A stretch of 54,551 nt of DNA from Pseudomonas syringae pv. cilantro. Its GTDB lineage: Bacteria; Pseudomonadota; Gammaproteobacteria; Pseudomonadales; Pseudomonadaceae. Positions 42,314 through 50,917 of the stretch are shown here, one piece after another. Location of the stretch: NCBI RefSeq assembly GCF_001293775.1, contig NZ_LGLN01000065.1, positions 135,018-189,568 on the forward strand. The letters are read 5' to 3'. Numbering within the stretch: the first letter of the stretch is position 1; the number at the start of each line of letters is the position of its first letter. Made by a program: the position numbers and the translations under genes. Below the pieces are notes generated by a model. It saw nothing but the letters and a program-made list of their open reading frames with translations. It had not been told where the DNA came from and did no database searches.

Positions 42314-42970
42314 ATGGCCCTTTCTGCGCTGTTGTTTGACCTGGACGGAACCCTCATCGACACCGATGAACTGCATTTGAACGCCTACAACCAGTTGCTG
42401 GCACGCTGGGATCGGTCGATGGACATCGAGTACTACAAGGCTCATGTGATGGGCTTCCCGGACGACATGATTTTTGGCGGTCTGTTTCCTGATATTCCCG
42501 CTTCGCAATACGCCGGTCTGGCTGCAGAGAAGGAAACAATGTTTCGCACCCAGCTGGGTGAGACGATCCCTGTGGCAGGCGTGCTGCGCATTCTTGATCA
42601 CGCACAAAAAGCCGGCCTGCGCACGGCAGTCGTCACCAATGCGCCGCGCGAAAACGCGATGGCCATGCTCACGGGCCTGGGCATCGTGAATCGTTTCGAG
42701 GCCATCGTGATCGGCGGAGAACTGGAGCGCGGCAAACCACACCCCATGCCCTACCTCACGGCGCTGGAGCTGCTGGGCGTGACGGCCGACCAGGCCATTG
42801 CCTTCGAGGACTCGCTGGCCGGCGTGCAGTCAGCCCATGCGGCGGGCATCCATACGTTTGGCGTGCTGTCGGGTTTGCAGGAACATCAGCTTCGACAGGC
42901 GGGTGCGCGTGACGTGATCCGGGACTTCAACGCCGATGCGCTGTGGCAGTTGCTGCAAAAGGCTGACTGA
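42314..42970 (+). CDS. HAD hydrolase, beta-phosphoglucomutase-like, operon gene 12
   Basis: 218-residue HAD enzyme with an alpha-helical cap. Motif I LLFDLDGTLIDTDELH carries both Asps, motif II TAVVTNAPRE, motif III Lys in ERGKPHPMPYLTAL, and motif IV IAFEDSLAGVQSAHAAGI. The E-D-S-x-x-G pattern and cap make it a phosphatase or phosphomutase of the PGMB/CbbY/Gph group. It could dephosphorylate a sugar phosphate or interconvert sugar 1- and 6-phosphates, complementing the phosphorylase. It lies 6 bp after the transporter and closes the operon. Confidence 0.85.
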   Translation: MALSALLFDLDGTLIDTDELHLNAYNQLLARWDRSMDIEYYKAHVMGFPDDMIFGGLFPDIPASQYAGLAAEKETMFRTQLGETIPVAGVLRILDHAQKAGLRTAVVTNAPRENAMAMLTGLGIVNRFEAIVIGGELERGKPHPMPYLTALELLGVTADQAIAFEDSLAGVQSAHAAGIHTFGVLSGLQEHQLRQAGARDVIRDFNADALWQLLQKAD

Positions 42971-43106
42971 GGCAGTAACAGCGTGCTCGACAGACGTTGA
43001 ACAACACGCCCCTTTGATCGCTGGAGTTAAAGCTTTTTGTACGCCAGCGCACTAAAATGGCGGCCGCCTGCTCCCTACCGGGGCAGACTCGATTCAAGAG
43101 GCGGTC

Positions 43107-43991
43107 GTGTACAAAGGTGTCGTGCTGTCGGTTCTGGCTTCCGTGCTGTTCGGGGTCATGTACTTCTATACCTCGCTGATGGCCCCGCTGAATGGCGAGG
43201 AGATTTTCGGCTGGCGCATGCTGCTCACCGTGCCGTGCGCCACGCTGTTCATGCTGATCAGCGGTGACTGGCGGCGCGTGCGCGAGCTGGCTGCCCGGCT
43301 CCGGCAGCAGCCGCTGCTGATCTTCGGGCTGCTGCTGTCGTCACTGCTGCTCGGCGCGCAGTTGCTGATCTTCATGTGGGCGCCGCTGCACGGGCGCAGT
43401 CTGGAGGTGTCGCTGGGCTACTTCCTGCTGCCCCTGAGCATGATTTTCACCGGCCGTCTGGTGTACGGCGAACACCTCTCGTACCTGCAAAAAGTCGCCG
43501 CCGGGTTCGCCATGATCGGGGTCGGCCATGAAATAGTGCGGCTGGGCAGTTTTTCCTGGGAAACCCTGCTGGTCGCGGGCGGCTACCCGCTGTATTTCGT
43601 GTTGCGCCGCAAACTCAAGACCGATCACCTGGGCGGACTTTGGTTTGACATGCTGCTGATGCTGCCCATCGGCCTGTGGTTCATCAGCAACGGGCACCCG
43701 CAGGCGATTGAGCAGACACCGCTGCTGTATCTGTTGATTCCGTTGCTCGGGGTCATCAGTGCCTCGGCGCTGGTCAGCTACATCATCGCCAGCCGCTTGC
43801 TGCCGTTCAGCCTGTTCGGACTGCTCAGCTATGTCGAGCCGATCCTGCTGGTTGGGGTCGCCTTGCTGCTGGGCGAAAGCATCAGCCGCGATGAATGGCT
43901 GACCTACCTGCCGATCTGGCTGGCGGTCGTGGTGCTAATGATCGAAGGCGCCAAGCACATGCTGGCCCAGCGTCGTCGGGATGCGAGCTGA
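43107..43991 (+). CDS. rarD: RarD/EamA-family transporter
   Basis: 294-residue drug/metabolite transporter with 10 predicted helices. YKGVVLSVLASVLFGVMYFYTSLMAPLNGEEIFGWRML is the RarD opening, with two EamA halves: the first ends at RSLEVSLGYFLLPLSMIFTGRLVYGE, the second at FSLFGLLSYVEPILLVGVALLLGES. Start is GTG 43107. RarD was first noted as a chloramphenicol-sensitive protein, and no substrate is firmly known. It lies 136 bp after the biosynthetic operon on the same strand, so it may or may not be part of it. Confidence 0.85.
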   Translation: MYKGVVLSVLASVLFGVMYFYTSLMAPLNGEEIFGWRMLLTVPCATLFMLISGDWRRVRELAARLRQQPLLIFGLLLSSLLLGAQLLIFMWAPLHGRSLEVSLGYFLLPLSMIFTGRLVYGEHLSYLQKVAAGFAMIGVGHEIVRLGSFSWETLLVAGGYPLYFVLRRKLKTDHLGGLWFDMLLMLPIGLWFISNGHPQAIEQTPLLYLLIPLLGVISASALVSYIIASRLLPFSLFGLLSYVEPILLVGVALLLGESISRDEWLTYLPIWLAVVVLMIEGAKHMLAQRRRDAS

Positions 43992-43994
43992 GCC

Positions 43995-45110
43995 TCATGC
44001 TTCGGTGAAGCGCTCCAGTTGCATTTCCTGCAGCCGGCTCAGGGTGCGGCGGAAGGCAAATGACAGATAACCCTGGGTGTAAAGCTCGTCCATCGGCACC
44101 GGCGCTTCGACGTACAGCGGGATACGTCGGTCGTAACACTCGTCCACCAGCGCGATGAAACGCCGCACGCCGTCATCGTTGGGCGACAATTGCGGCAGTT
44201 CCCTATCCCCCGCCGTGACTTGCTCGACGCCGTCCTCGGTACCACGGGCAATCTTCGCTTCGCGCTGTGCGGCGCCCAGAACCGGCACTTCGCTGAGCAA
44301 AATCACCGAAAAGCGATCACACAGGGCAATGAAGTCCATGGCCGCCAGCGGTTGCTCGCACAAGTCGCGATAACGGCACCACACTGCCGTGTCGGAATGC
44401 TGCACCACATTGATGCTGCGATAACCCAGCATAACCTGCGAATCGTGAACCGGCTGGCCTGCACTCAAGGCTTCGAATATCCCCTGCAAGGCACTTGGCC
44501 GCCCGGCCTCGGCAATCCAGTAACGCTGATGCAACTGGCCAGGATGCAGGCGATGATCCTCGCCCCCGTCCACCGCAACGATATCCATGTACGCGTGGAT
44601 CGCAGCAACAGCATGCAGAAAGCGCTCGCGATTGTGCCCATGACTGTACAGCTGGTCTGGCGGCTGATTGGAGGTGCAAACCAGCACCACGCCTTGTTCG
44701 AACATCACTTGCAGCAGGCCGCCGAGGATCACCGCATCACCGATGTCGGTCACAAACAGCTCGTCGAAACACATCACCCGCACGTCCCGCGCCAGCTCTT
44801 TGGCGACCACGGTCAGCGGCTGGGGCGTGCCCATCAGTTCGAACATGCGCTTGTGGACCCAACGCATGAAGTGGTGAAAATGCTGCCGTCGGGCTGGCAC
44901 GCTCAAGCTGTCGAAGAAGCGGTCCATCAGCCAGGTCTTGCCACGCCCGACCGGGCCCCACAGATAGACGCCGCGCGCCTGACCGCGAGGCTCAGTCAGC
45001 GCCATATAACACGCCTGCAACTGCTGAACGGCCTGCCACTGTGCCTGGTCGGGCTGAAAACCACGCTGGACCGCACGTTCGTAAGCATCCAGCGGAGAGA
45101 GCACATTCAT
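43995..45110 (-). CDS. zapE: cell division ATPase ZapE
   Basis: 371-residue AFG1-like ATPase that associates with the Z-ring late in division. Walker A is RGVYLWGPVGRGKTWLMDRF (about 52-71), Walker B is VMCFDELFVTD (about 113-123), followed by sensor-1 VVLVCTSNQPPDQLY. RHHFHHFMRW-like RQHFHHFMRWVHKRM is also characteristic. Start chosen at ATG 45110 with AAGG about 9 bases upstream; an earlier in-frame start has no support. It lies 54 bp after the sulP gene on the same strand. Confidence 0.92.
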   Translation of the reverse strand: MNVLSPLDAYERAVQRGFQPDQAQWQAVQQLQACYMALTEPRGQARGVYLWGPVGRGKTWLMDRFFDSLSVPARRQHFHHFMRWVHKRMFELMGTPQPLTVVAKELARDVRVMCFDELFVTDIGDAVILGGLLQVMFEQGVVLVCTSNQPPDQLYSHGHNRERFLHAVAAIHAYMDIVAVDGGEDHRLHPGQLHQRYWIAEAGRPSALQGIFEALSAGQPVHDSQVMLGYRSINVVQHSDTAVWCRYRDLCEQPLAAMDFIALCDRFSVILLSEVPVLGAAQREAKIARGTEDGVEQVTAGDRELPQLSPNDDGVRRFIALVDECYDRRIPLYVEAPVPMDELYTQGYLSFAFRRTLSRLQEMQLERFTEA

Positions 45111-45164
45111 CAGGCACACACCTTCGGTTCAGGGAGCACGATTCAGCCTATACGAGAACGTTCA

Positions 45165-46610
45165 TCAAGCGTGCTGCACACCGGCGCGCTTGAGCAGTCG
45201 CTTGCAGCGCTCGGACAAGTGCACCACCCGCAAATGCTTGCCCGCCTTGGCGTAGCGCTCACGCAAGGTTTTCAGCGCAGCAATCGCCGAGTAATCGACA
45301 AAGCTCAGGTGACGACAGTCCAGGGTCACTTGCGCAGGGTCTTCAGCGGGGTTGAACTGGTCCAGAAAAGGCGTGGTCGAGGCGAAGAACAGCGTGCCGT
45401 GCAGGTGATAAACCTTGCTGCCGTCCGGCTCGATATGGCTGTCAGCATACAGCTCACGGGCCTGCTGCCAGGCAAAGTTGATCGCGGCAATGATAATGCC
45501 GAACACCACCGCGGTGGCCAGATCGGTCAGCACCGTGACCACCGTCACGGCAATGATCGCCAGCACGTCGTTGACCGGTACTTTGCGCAGCACGCGCAAC
45601 GATGCCCAAGCGAAGGTTTGCTGGGCAACTACAAACATCACGCCAACCAGCGCCGCCAGCGGGATACGCTCGATCAGCGGCGACAGGAACAGCACAAACA
45701 TCAGGATCATCATGCCCGCGACCACGCCGGAAACCCGGCCGCGGCCGCCGGAACTGAGGTTGATGACCGTCTGACCGATCATCGCGCAGCCGCCCATGCC
45801 GCCGAACGCACCGGACACCATATTGGCTGCGCCCAGCGCCACACATTCGCGGTCCGGGTAGCCACGGGTTTCAGTGATCTCGTCGGTGAGGTTCAGGGTC
45901 AGCAGGGTTTCCAGCAGACCAACCAGTGCCATCAGGATGGCGTAAGGCGCGATGATGCGCAGCGTCTCCAGATTCCATGGAATGTCCGGCAGGGCGAAAA
46001 CCGGCAGGCCACCGGCGATGTGCGCCATGTCGCCCAGCGTGCGGGTCGGCAGGCCGAGCAGATACACCGCCAGGCCGACACTGAGGATCGCCACCAGCGC
46101 CGGAGGTGCAACGCGGGTTATGCGCGGCAACAGGTAGACAATTGCCATGGTCAGCGCCACCAGGCCGAGCATCACGTACAGCGGCGTACCGCTGAGCCAC
46201 GCCTCACCGACCTTGAAGTGCTCCAGTTGCGCCATTGCGATCACGATTGCCAGGCCATTGACGAAGCCCAGCATCACTGAATACGGCACCAGGCGTACCA
46301 GCTTGCCGAGCCGCAACAGCCCGAACAGGATCATGATCAGGCCGCCTAGCAGCACCGTCGCCAGCAGGTATTGCACGCCGTGTTGCACCACCAGCGCGAC
46401 GATCACCACCGCCATCGAACCGGCTGCACCCGAGACCATGCCAGGACGCCCGCCGAACAACGCCGTCAGCGTGCAGATAATGAACGCGCCGTAGAGCCCC
46501 ATCAGCGGGTTGAGATGGGCGACCAGCGCAAAGGCAATGCACTCGGGCACCAAGGCAAAAGAGGTGGTGAGCCCGGCCAGCACTTCGGCACGCATACGGA
46601 TAGTTTTCAT
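45165..46610 (-). CDS. SulP-family anion transporter with STAS domain
   Basis: 481-residue permease. The membrane part has about 12-14 helices, beginning MRAEVLAGLTTSFALVPECIAFALVAHLNPLMGLYGAFI, with GGRPGMVSGAAGSMAVV and VMLGFVNGLAIVIAMAQ marking the SulP core and GAFGGMGGCAMIGQTVINLSSGGRGRVSG the conserved mid-segment. The last ~110 residues form a STAS domain (VYHLHGTLFFASTTPF, VTLDCRHLSFVDYSAIAAL). Relatives carry sulfate, bicarbonate or C4-dicarboxylates. Substrate not assignable. Divergent from ampC. Confidence 0.88.
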   Translation of the reverse strand: MKTIRMRAEVLAGLTTSFALVPECIAFALVAHLNPLMGLYGAFIICTLTALFGGRPGMVSGAAGSMAVVIVALVVQHGVQYLLATVLLGGLIMILFGLLRLGKLVRLVPYSVMLGFVNGLAIVIAMAQLEHFKVGEAWLSGTPLYVMLGLVALTMAIVYLLPRITRVAPPALVAILSVGLAVYLLGLPTRTLGDMAHIAGGLPVFALPDIPWNLETLRIIAPYAILMALVGLLETLLTLNLTDEITETRGYPDRECVALGAANMVSGAFGGMGGCAMIGQTVINLSSGGRGRVSGVVAGMMILMFVLFLSPLIERIPLAALVGVMFVVAQQTFAWASLRVLRKVPVNDVLAIIAVTVVTVLTDLATAVVFGIIIAAINFAWQQARELYADSHIEPDGSKVYHLHGTLFFASTTPFLDQFNPAEDPAQVTLDCRHLSFVDYSAIAALKTLRERYAKAGKHLRVVHLSERCKRLLKRAGVQHA

Positions 46611-46750
46611 GGTTTACCTGCGCCGCGCTGCCTGGAGGAAGCGCAAAAAAGGGGGCATATTACGCAAACGTTTGACGACCGACCACCGCAGCCGGGTTTC
46701 TGCATAAGCTCCTGATGATCGGCACACCCCATAAAACAAGGAATTATCGA

Positions 46751-47902
46751 ATGCAACGCCATGGAATGCTGCTCTGCGCAGGGCTTGTGCTGGTCAGCTC
46801 AATCGCTTGTGCCGAGGACGAAACAGGCGATTTTGATACGTTCGTGCGCACAGAAGCCGGCAAGGTGATGCAGCAAAACACGATTGCGGGCCTGTCCATC
46901 GCCATCACCCGCAATGGCAAACAGCAGTTTTACAACTACGGCGTGACCTCGAAGGCCAAGGGTCAGGCGGTGTCCAGCGACACGCTGTTCGAACTCGGCT
47001 CGATCAGTAAAACCTTCACCGCCACGCTGGCCAGCTGGGCGCAGGCCAATGGGCAGCTATCACTGACGCAAAGCATCGACACCTATATTCCGCAGTTGCA
47101 AGCAACGCGTCTGGGCAAGGTGCCGGTATTCCATCTCGGCACGCACACGGCGGGCGGCTTCCCGCTTCAGGTGCCCGATCAAGTGCAGAACGCTCGCCAG
47201 TTGATGGCTTATTTCAAAGCCTGGCAGCCCGAGTATTTGCCCGGTACTCACCGCACGTATGCCAACCCCAGCGTAGGGCTGCTCGGCATGGTCGCGGCAC
47301 GCAGCATGAAGATGCCGTTTGAAGACGCCCTGCAACAACGGCTGTTTCCGGCGCTGGGCCTGAACAGCACGTATGTCACGGTGCCTGATGAAAAGCAGGC
47401 GCTTTATGCGCAGGGCTACAACAAGCTCGACGAACCGGTCAGGGTCAACCCGGGTCCGCTGGCAGCTGAAGCCTACGGCGTGAAATCGAGCAGCCGCGAC
47501 TTGATCCGCTTCGTCGAAGCCAACTTCGGCCTCGGCCACTATGACGCCCCGTTGCGACAAGCCCTCAACGACACACAAATCGGCTATTTCAAGGTCGGCG
47601 GCATGACCCAGGATCTGATCTGGGAACAGTACCCGATGCCGGTTCGCCTGGAACAGCTGCTTGCGGGCAACGCCAGTGCCATGCTGAACATCATCAAAGC
47701 CGATGCTATCGAACCGCCGCAGGCCGCGCAGACTGCCGCCTGGATCAACAAAACCGGTTCAACCAACGGTTTTGGCGGTTACGTGGCGTTCATACCGGAG
47801 AAGCAGCTCGGCATTGTGATTCTGGCCAACAAAAACTACCCGAACGAAGAGCGGGTCAAGCTGGCCTACCGGATTCTGCAACAAGCCGCGCCATTCAATT
47901 AA
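46751..47902 (+). CDS. ampC: class C beta-lactamase
   Basis: Periplasmic serine beta-lactamase of 383 residues including a signal peptide (GMLLCAGLVLVSSIACA). The three class C elements are present: Ser in FELGSISKTFTATL (S-x-x-K), Tyr in RTYANPSVGLLG (Y-A-N in place of the more frequent Y-S-N), and K-T-G in WINKTGSTNGFGGYVAF. Start chosen at ATG 46751 with AAGGA 8 bases upstream; the frame extends left without need. No ampR regulator is adjacent, so expression may be constitutive or controlled elsewhere. Its last 8 bp overlap the convergent ada-like gene. Confidence 0.93.
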   Translation: MQRHGMLLCAGLVLVSSIACAEDETGDFDTFVRTEAGKVMQQNTIAGLSIAITRNGKQQFYNYGVTSKAKGQAVSSDTLFELGSISKTFTATLASWAQANGQLSLTQSIDTYIPQLQATRLGKVPVFHLGTHTAGGFPLQVPDQVQNARQLMAYFKAWQPEYLPGTHRTYANPSVGLLGMVAARSMKMPFEDALQQRLFPALGLNSTYVTVPDEKQALYAQGYNKLDEPVRVNPGPLAAEAYGVKSSSRDLIRFVEANFGLGHYDAPLRQALNDTQIGYFKVGGMTQDLIWEQYPMPVRLEQLLAGNASAMLNIIKADAIEPPQAAQTAAWINKTGSTNGFGGYVAFIPEKQLGIVILANKNYPNEERVKLAYRILQQAAPFN

Positions 47903-49007
47903 ACAGCTCTGGCTCACCGCCCGATTCGATTTCAAGCAGCTTGCGCTTGCGCTCGACACCCCAGCGATAACCGGACAACGTGCCATCGCTGCGCACCACG
48001 CGATGACACGGGATGGCGACAGCGAGCTTGTTGGCACCGCAAGCATTGGCGACAGCCCGAACTGCGCTGGGCATGCCTAACTGAGTCGCGATCTCCGTGT
48101 AGGTGGCGGTCGATCCGGCCGGGATGTCTCTGAGCGCCTGCCAGACCCTCTCCTGAAACACCGTGCCGCGAATATCCAGCGGCAGTGCAAGGCCGGTGGC
48201 GGGCGATTCGACAAAACCCACAACCGTCGCGATCAATGCTTCAAACTGCGCGTCACCACCAATCAGATTGGCGTTGGGGAATTGGTCCTGAAAGCGTTCG
48301 ATCAACGCGCCGGGATCATCACCGAGCGAAATGGCGCAGATGCCTTTGCTGCTGGTGGCCACCAGAATCGACCCCAGCGAACTTTCGCCCAATGCGAAGC
48401 GGATATCGACGTTGGCGCCGCCCGCCCGGTATTCGGAAGGTTTCATGCCGAGCATTTTCTGCGACGCCTCGTAGAACCGGCTGTTGGAGTTATAGCCCGC
48501 CTCGTATAGCGCGCTGGTAATGGTCACATCATGGGACAACCGGACCTTCACGCGTGAGCGCATTGAAGCGACGCTATAAGCCTTGGGCGTTAGCCCGGTC
48601 AGCTTCTTGAAGGTGCGGTGAAAATGAAAACTGCTCATCCCGACCTTTTTTGCGAGCTCCGCGAGGTTGGGCATCGAATCGCAGGCATCTATCGCTCTGC
48701 AGGCTGCAGAGACCACCGCCGCATGCTTGAGGCCGACGCTTTGCTGATCATGAGCACCGCGCCTGGAGGGCCGAAAACCGGCGGCTTCGGCCTGGCTGGC
48801 GCTGTCAAAAAAAACGACGTTTTCCGGACGCGGAAGCCTGCTCGGGCTGCCGGGTGTGCAATAGACACCGGTCGTCCGCACAGCGTAGACAAAGCCAGCG
48901 CACACTTCTGAATCCGGATTCGAACGGCGCTTGAGCAGAATATTCCAGCGTGGATCGTCTTCAGTGCGCAGGGTCTGCTCTGGCGTCGGGCCTTGGGTGC
49001 TGTTCAT
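47895..49007 (-). CDS. ada: Ada-like protein with degenerate N-terminal zinc site
   Basis: 370-residue protein with the three Ada parts. The N-terminal domain (DDPRWNILLKRR, FVYAVRTTGVYCTP, NVVFFDSASQAEAAGFRP) normally holds four zinc-binding cysteines. Only Cys50 (the methyl acceptor, Cys38 in E. coli) remains; the others are Ser54, Ser81 and Gly84, each one base change from TGC. The AraC-type helix-turn-helix is intact (LAELAKKVGMSSFHFHRTFKKLTGLTPKAY). The C-terminal O6-alkylguanine methyltransferase keeps IPCHRVV with Cys334 and VRAVANACGANKLAVA. So guanine repair should work, but phosphotriester repair and methylation-triggered activation probably do not. Start chosen at ATG 49007. An alkA-like gene lies upstream on the same strand. 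Confidence 0.85.
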   Translation of the reverse strand: MNSTQGPTPEQTLRTEDDPRWNILLKRRSNPDSEVCAGFVYAVRTTGVYCTPGSPSRLPRPENVVFFDSASQAEAAGFRPSRRGAHDQQSVGLKHAAVVSAACRAIDACDSMPNLAELAKKVGMSSFHFHRTFKKLTGLTPKAYSVASMRSRVKVRLSHDVTITSALYEAGYNSNSRFYEASQKMLGMKPSEYRAGGANVDIRFALGESSLGSILVATSSKGICAISLGDDPGALIERFQDQFPNANLIGGDAQFEALIATVVGFVESPATGLALPLDIRGTVFQERVWQALRDIPAGSTATYTEIATQLGMPSAVRAVANACGANKLAVAIPCHRVVRSDGTLSGYRWGVERKRKLLEIESGGEPELFN

Positions 49008-49076
49008 GTGTTGCCCTGCCTTGAGTTTCGCTGAGCCTATCGCGATGGGCACCGGTAAACACTCCGGGTCTTGCTT

Positions 49077-49775
49077 TCAAATTCGTGAAGCATTGTTTTC
49101 GCTGAAGTCCGTCGGTACTCGCCATAAATACCAGGCAGCGATTGTTCGGTACGGCGCAAAGCGCTCGGCAAGCCGGCTCATTTCCTGGTGACGCGGTTTG
49201 AGTTCAAGAGCATACAGTCGCCGATAGCCTTCGCACACGCCGAAGTCGCTGGCAGGCATGACATCCCGTTGACCAAGCCCATAGATGAGCATCATCTCCA
49301 CCGTCCAGCGCCCTACCCCCGGCAACTGGATAAGGCGCTCGACGAGTTCTTCATTGCTCATCGCCAGCGCAGCACTGACGTCTGGCACAAGACCGTCCAC
49401 CCGTGCAGCGGCAATTGCTTTGATCGCCCGGCATTTCGACGCCGAAAAACCACAGGATCGCAGTGCCTGATCATCCAGCACTGCCAGCGACTGAGCGTCC
49501 GGAAAACGCTCGTCGGCAAACAGAGCACGCAGCCTCATGACCATCGCATCACCCGCCTTGGCGTGCAATTGCTGATAGGCAACGGCCTTGACCAGCGCCT
49601 GAAACGGATCCTGCGCCGCCGTAACCGGATGCAGACAAGGACCAACGTGCTCGATCAGTAACTGCCAATGCCTGTCGATGGCCCTGAGCGATTCGACGGC
49701 CTGGGCATGAGCCGCCTCGGTCTGACCAGTGTACTGGTTGCAGTCGCTGCCAAAGGTGTCTGATTCTGCTGACAT
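49077..49775 (-). CDS. AlkA-like DNA-3-methyladenine glycosylase
   Basis: 232-residue HhH-GPD DNA glycosylase removing alkylated bases. QDPFQALVKAVAYQQLHAKAG, the helix-hairpin-helix ERLIQLPGVGRWTVEMMLIYGLG and catalytic Asp in MPASDFGVCEGYRR are clear, followed by MSRLAERFAPYRTIAAWYLWR. It lacks the N-terminal AlkA/TATA-like domain, so it is of the short type. Start chosen at ATG 49775; the upstream in-frame extension shows no homology. It lies 69 bp upstream of the ada-like gene on the same strand, forming an alkylation-repair pair. It also parallels the Fur-box efe operon divergently. Confidence 0.85.
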   Translation of the reverse strand: MSAESDTFGSDCNQYTGQTEAAHAQAVESLRAIDRHWQLLIEHVGPCLHPVTAAQDPFQALVKAVAYQQLHAKAGDAMVMRLRALFADERFPDAQSLAVLDDQALRSCGFSASKCRAIKAIAAARVDGLVPDVSAALAMSNEELVERLIQLPGVGRWTVEMMLIYGLGQRDVMPASDFGVCEGYRRLYALELKPRHQEMSRLAERFAPYRTIAAWYLWRVPTDFSENNASRI

Positions 49776-49973
49776 CGGATTTCCAAATGAATTGAGGCGA
49801 ACGACGCACTCACCCGGTAATACATCATGCCCAACTTCAACGAAGATCCCGCAAAGAGCACTGAAAAAGTGCCCGAAAAAATTGCCAGGCCTGGAGATCG
49901 GCCAGCTGAACCTCGCCTGAACAACCTGCCAAAAACCACAAGCAGACCAAAAACAACTACCCGCATTCAAGAA

Positions 49974-49988
49974 TGAGTATCATTATGT
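49974..49988. promoter_or_regulatory. Fur box before efeU
   Basis: TGAGTATCATTATGT matches the 7-1-7 Fur consensus at 10 of 14 positions; the flanking bases (AATGAGTATCATTAT) strengthen it. It lies 66 bp before efeU. Confidence 0.55.
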
Positions 49989-50054
49989 TACGCAGTGTTT
50001 CCGGCTGATTGCTCGTCGAACCACGCTCACTCTTCAGTCTCGACCCGGTGGGAT

Positions 50055-50909
50055 ATGCTCGTTCCGTTTTTGATCATGCTGCGCGAAGGCATCGAAGCTG
50101 CGCTTATTGTTGGCATCATCGCCAGCTACCTGAAACAGACCGGTCGCGGCGAGTGGATGCCTGCGGTGTGGATCGGCGTGTTTCTAGCCGCAGCGCTATC
50201 GCTGTTCGTCGGTGGCGGGCTGGAGCTGATGAGCGCCGAATTTCCGCAAAAGCAGCAGGAGTTGTTCGAAGGCATCGTCGGCCTGATCGCGGTAGGCATT
50301 CTCAGTTCGATGGTGTTCTGGATGCGCAAAGTGGCGCGCTCGATCAAGCACGCGCTGCACGAATCGCTGGACGCCGCCCTCGCCGGCTCGAAAAACCAGA
50401 CTTACGCGCTGATCGCCATGGTGTTTTTTGCCGTGGCCCGCGAAGGGCTGGAAACCGTATTTTTTCTGCTTGCTGTATTTCAGCAAAGCGAAGGCTCGGG
50501 CGCGCCGCTGGGTGCCCTGCTCGGCCTGTTGCTGGCCGTAGGCTTTGGCGTGGCGATTTACAGCGGCAGCATGCGCCTGAATCTGGGTCTGTTCTTCCGC
50601 TGGACCGGGCTGTTCATTCTGGTGGTGGCGGCGGGCATCCTCGCCAACTCCGTGCAAGCACTGCACGAGGCCGGCGTGTGGAACCATCTGCAAGGCGTGG
50701 TCTTCGACATCAGCGCGCTGCTGCCGATGGACGGGCCGGTCGGCTCGCTACTCGCCGGGATGTTCGGCTATCAGGACGCGCCGACGGTCAGCACGCTGAG
50801 CGTTTATCTGATTTACCTGATCGGGGCGCTGGTGCTGTTTTTCATGCCGCACACCCCGAAAGCCGGCAAACCGCTTCAGTCAAACCCATCTTCCGCTACA
50901 AACGAATAA
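50055..50909 (+). CDS. efeU: FTR1-family iron permease EfeU
   Basis: 284-residue inner-membrane permease with seven predicted helices, importing iron delivered by EfeO/EfeB. The two iron-binding REGLE motifs are visible: MLREGIEAALIVG near the N-terminus (about 9-13) and VAREGLETVFFLL at about 131-135. Length and arrangement are standard. The same DNA holds a long out-of-frame open frame, caused by GC-rich codons, which is not a gene. A Fur box lies upstream, and the rest of the efe operon follows at 8 bp. Confidence 0.92.
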   Translation: MLVPFLIMLREGIEAALIVGIIASYLKQTGRGEWMPAVWIGVFLAAALSLFVGGGLELMSAEFPQKQQELFEGIVGLIAVGILSSMVFWMRKVARSIKHALHESLDAALAGSKNQTYALIAMVFFAVAREGLETVFFLLAVFQQSEGSGAPLGALLGLLLAVGFGVAIYSGSMRLNLGLFFRWTGLFILVVAAGILANSVQALHEAGVWNHLQGVVFDISALLPMDGPVGSLLAGMFGYQDAPTVSTLSVYLIYLIGALVLFFMPHTPKAGKPLQSNPSSATNE

Positions 50910-50917
50910 GGGCACTC

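Noticed and set aside
44190..46280. 696-codon open frame opposite zapE and sulP
   Set aside because: Spans two real genes and their gap; low-complexity His/Gln-rich translation typical of antisense GC-rich DNA.
50009..50917. Apparent 300-residue N-terminal extension of EfeO
   Set aside because: It overlaps efeU in another frame, is Arg-rich and lacks homology; EfeO begins at ATG 50918.
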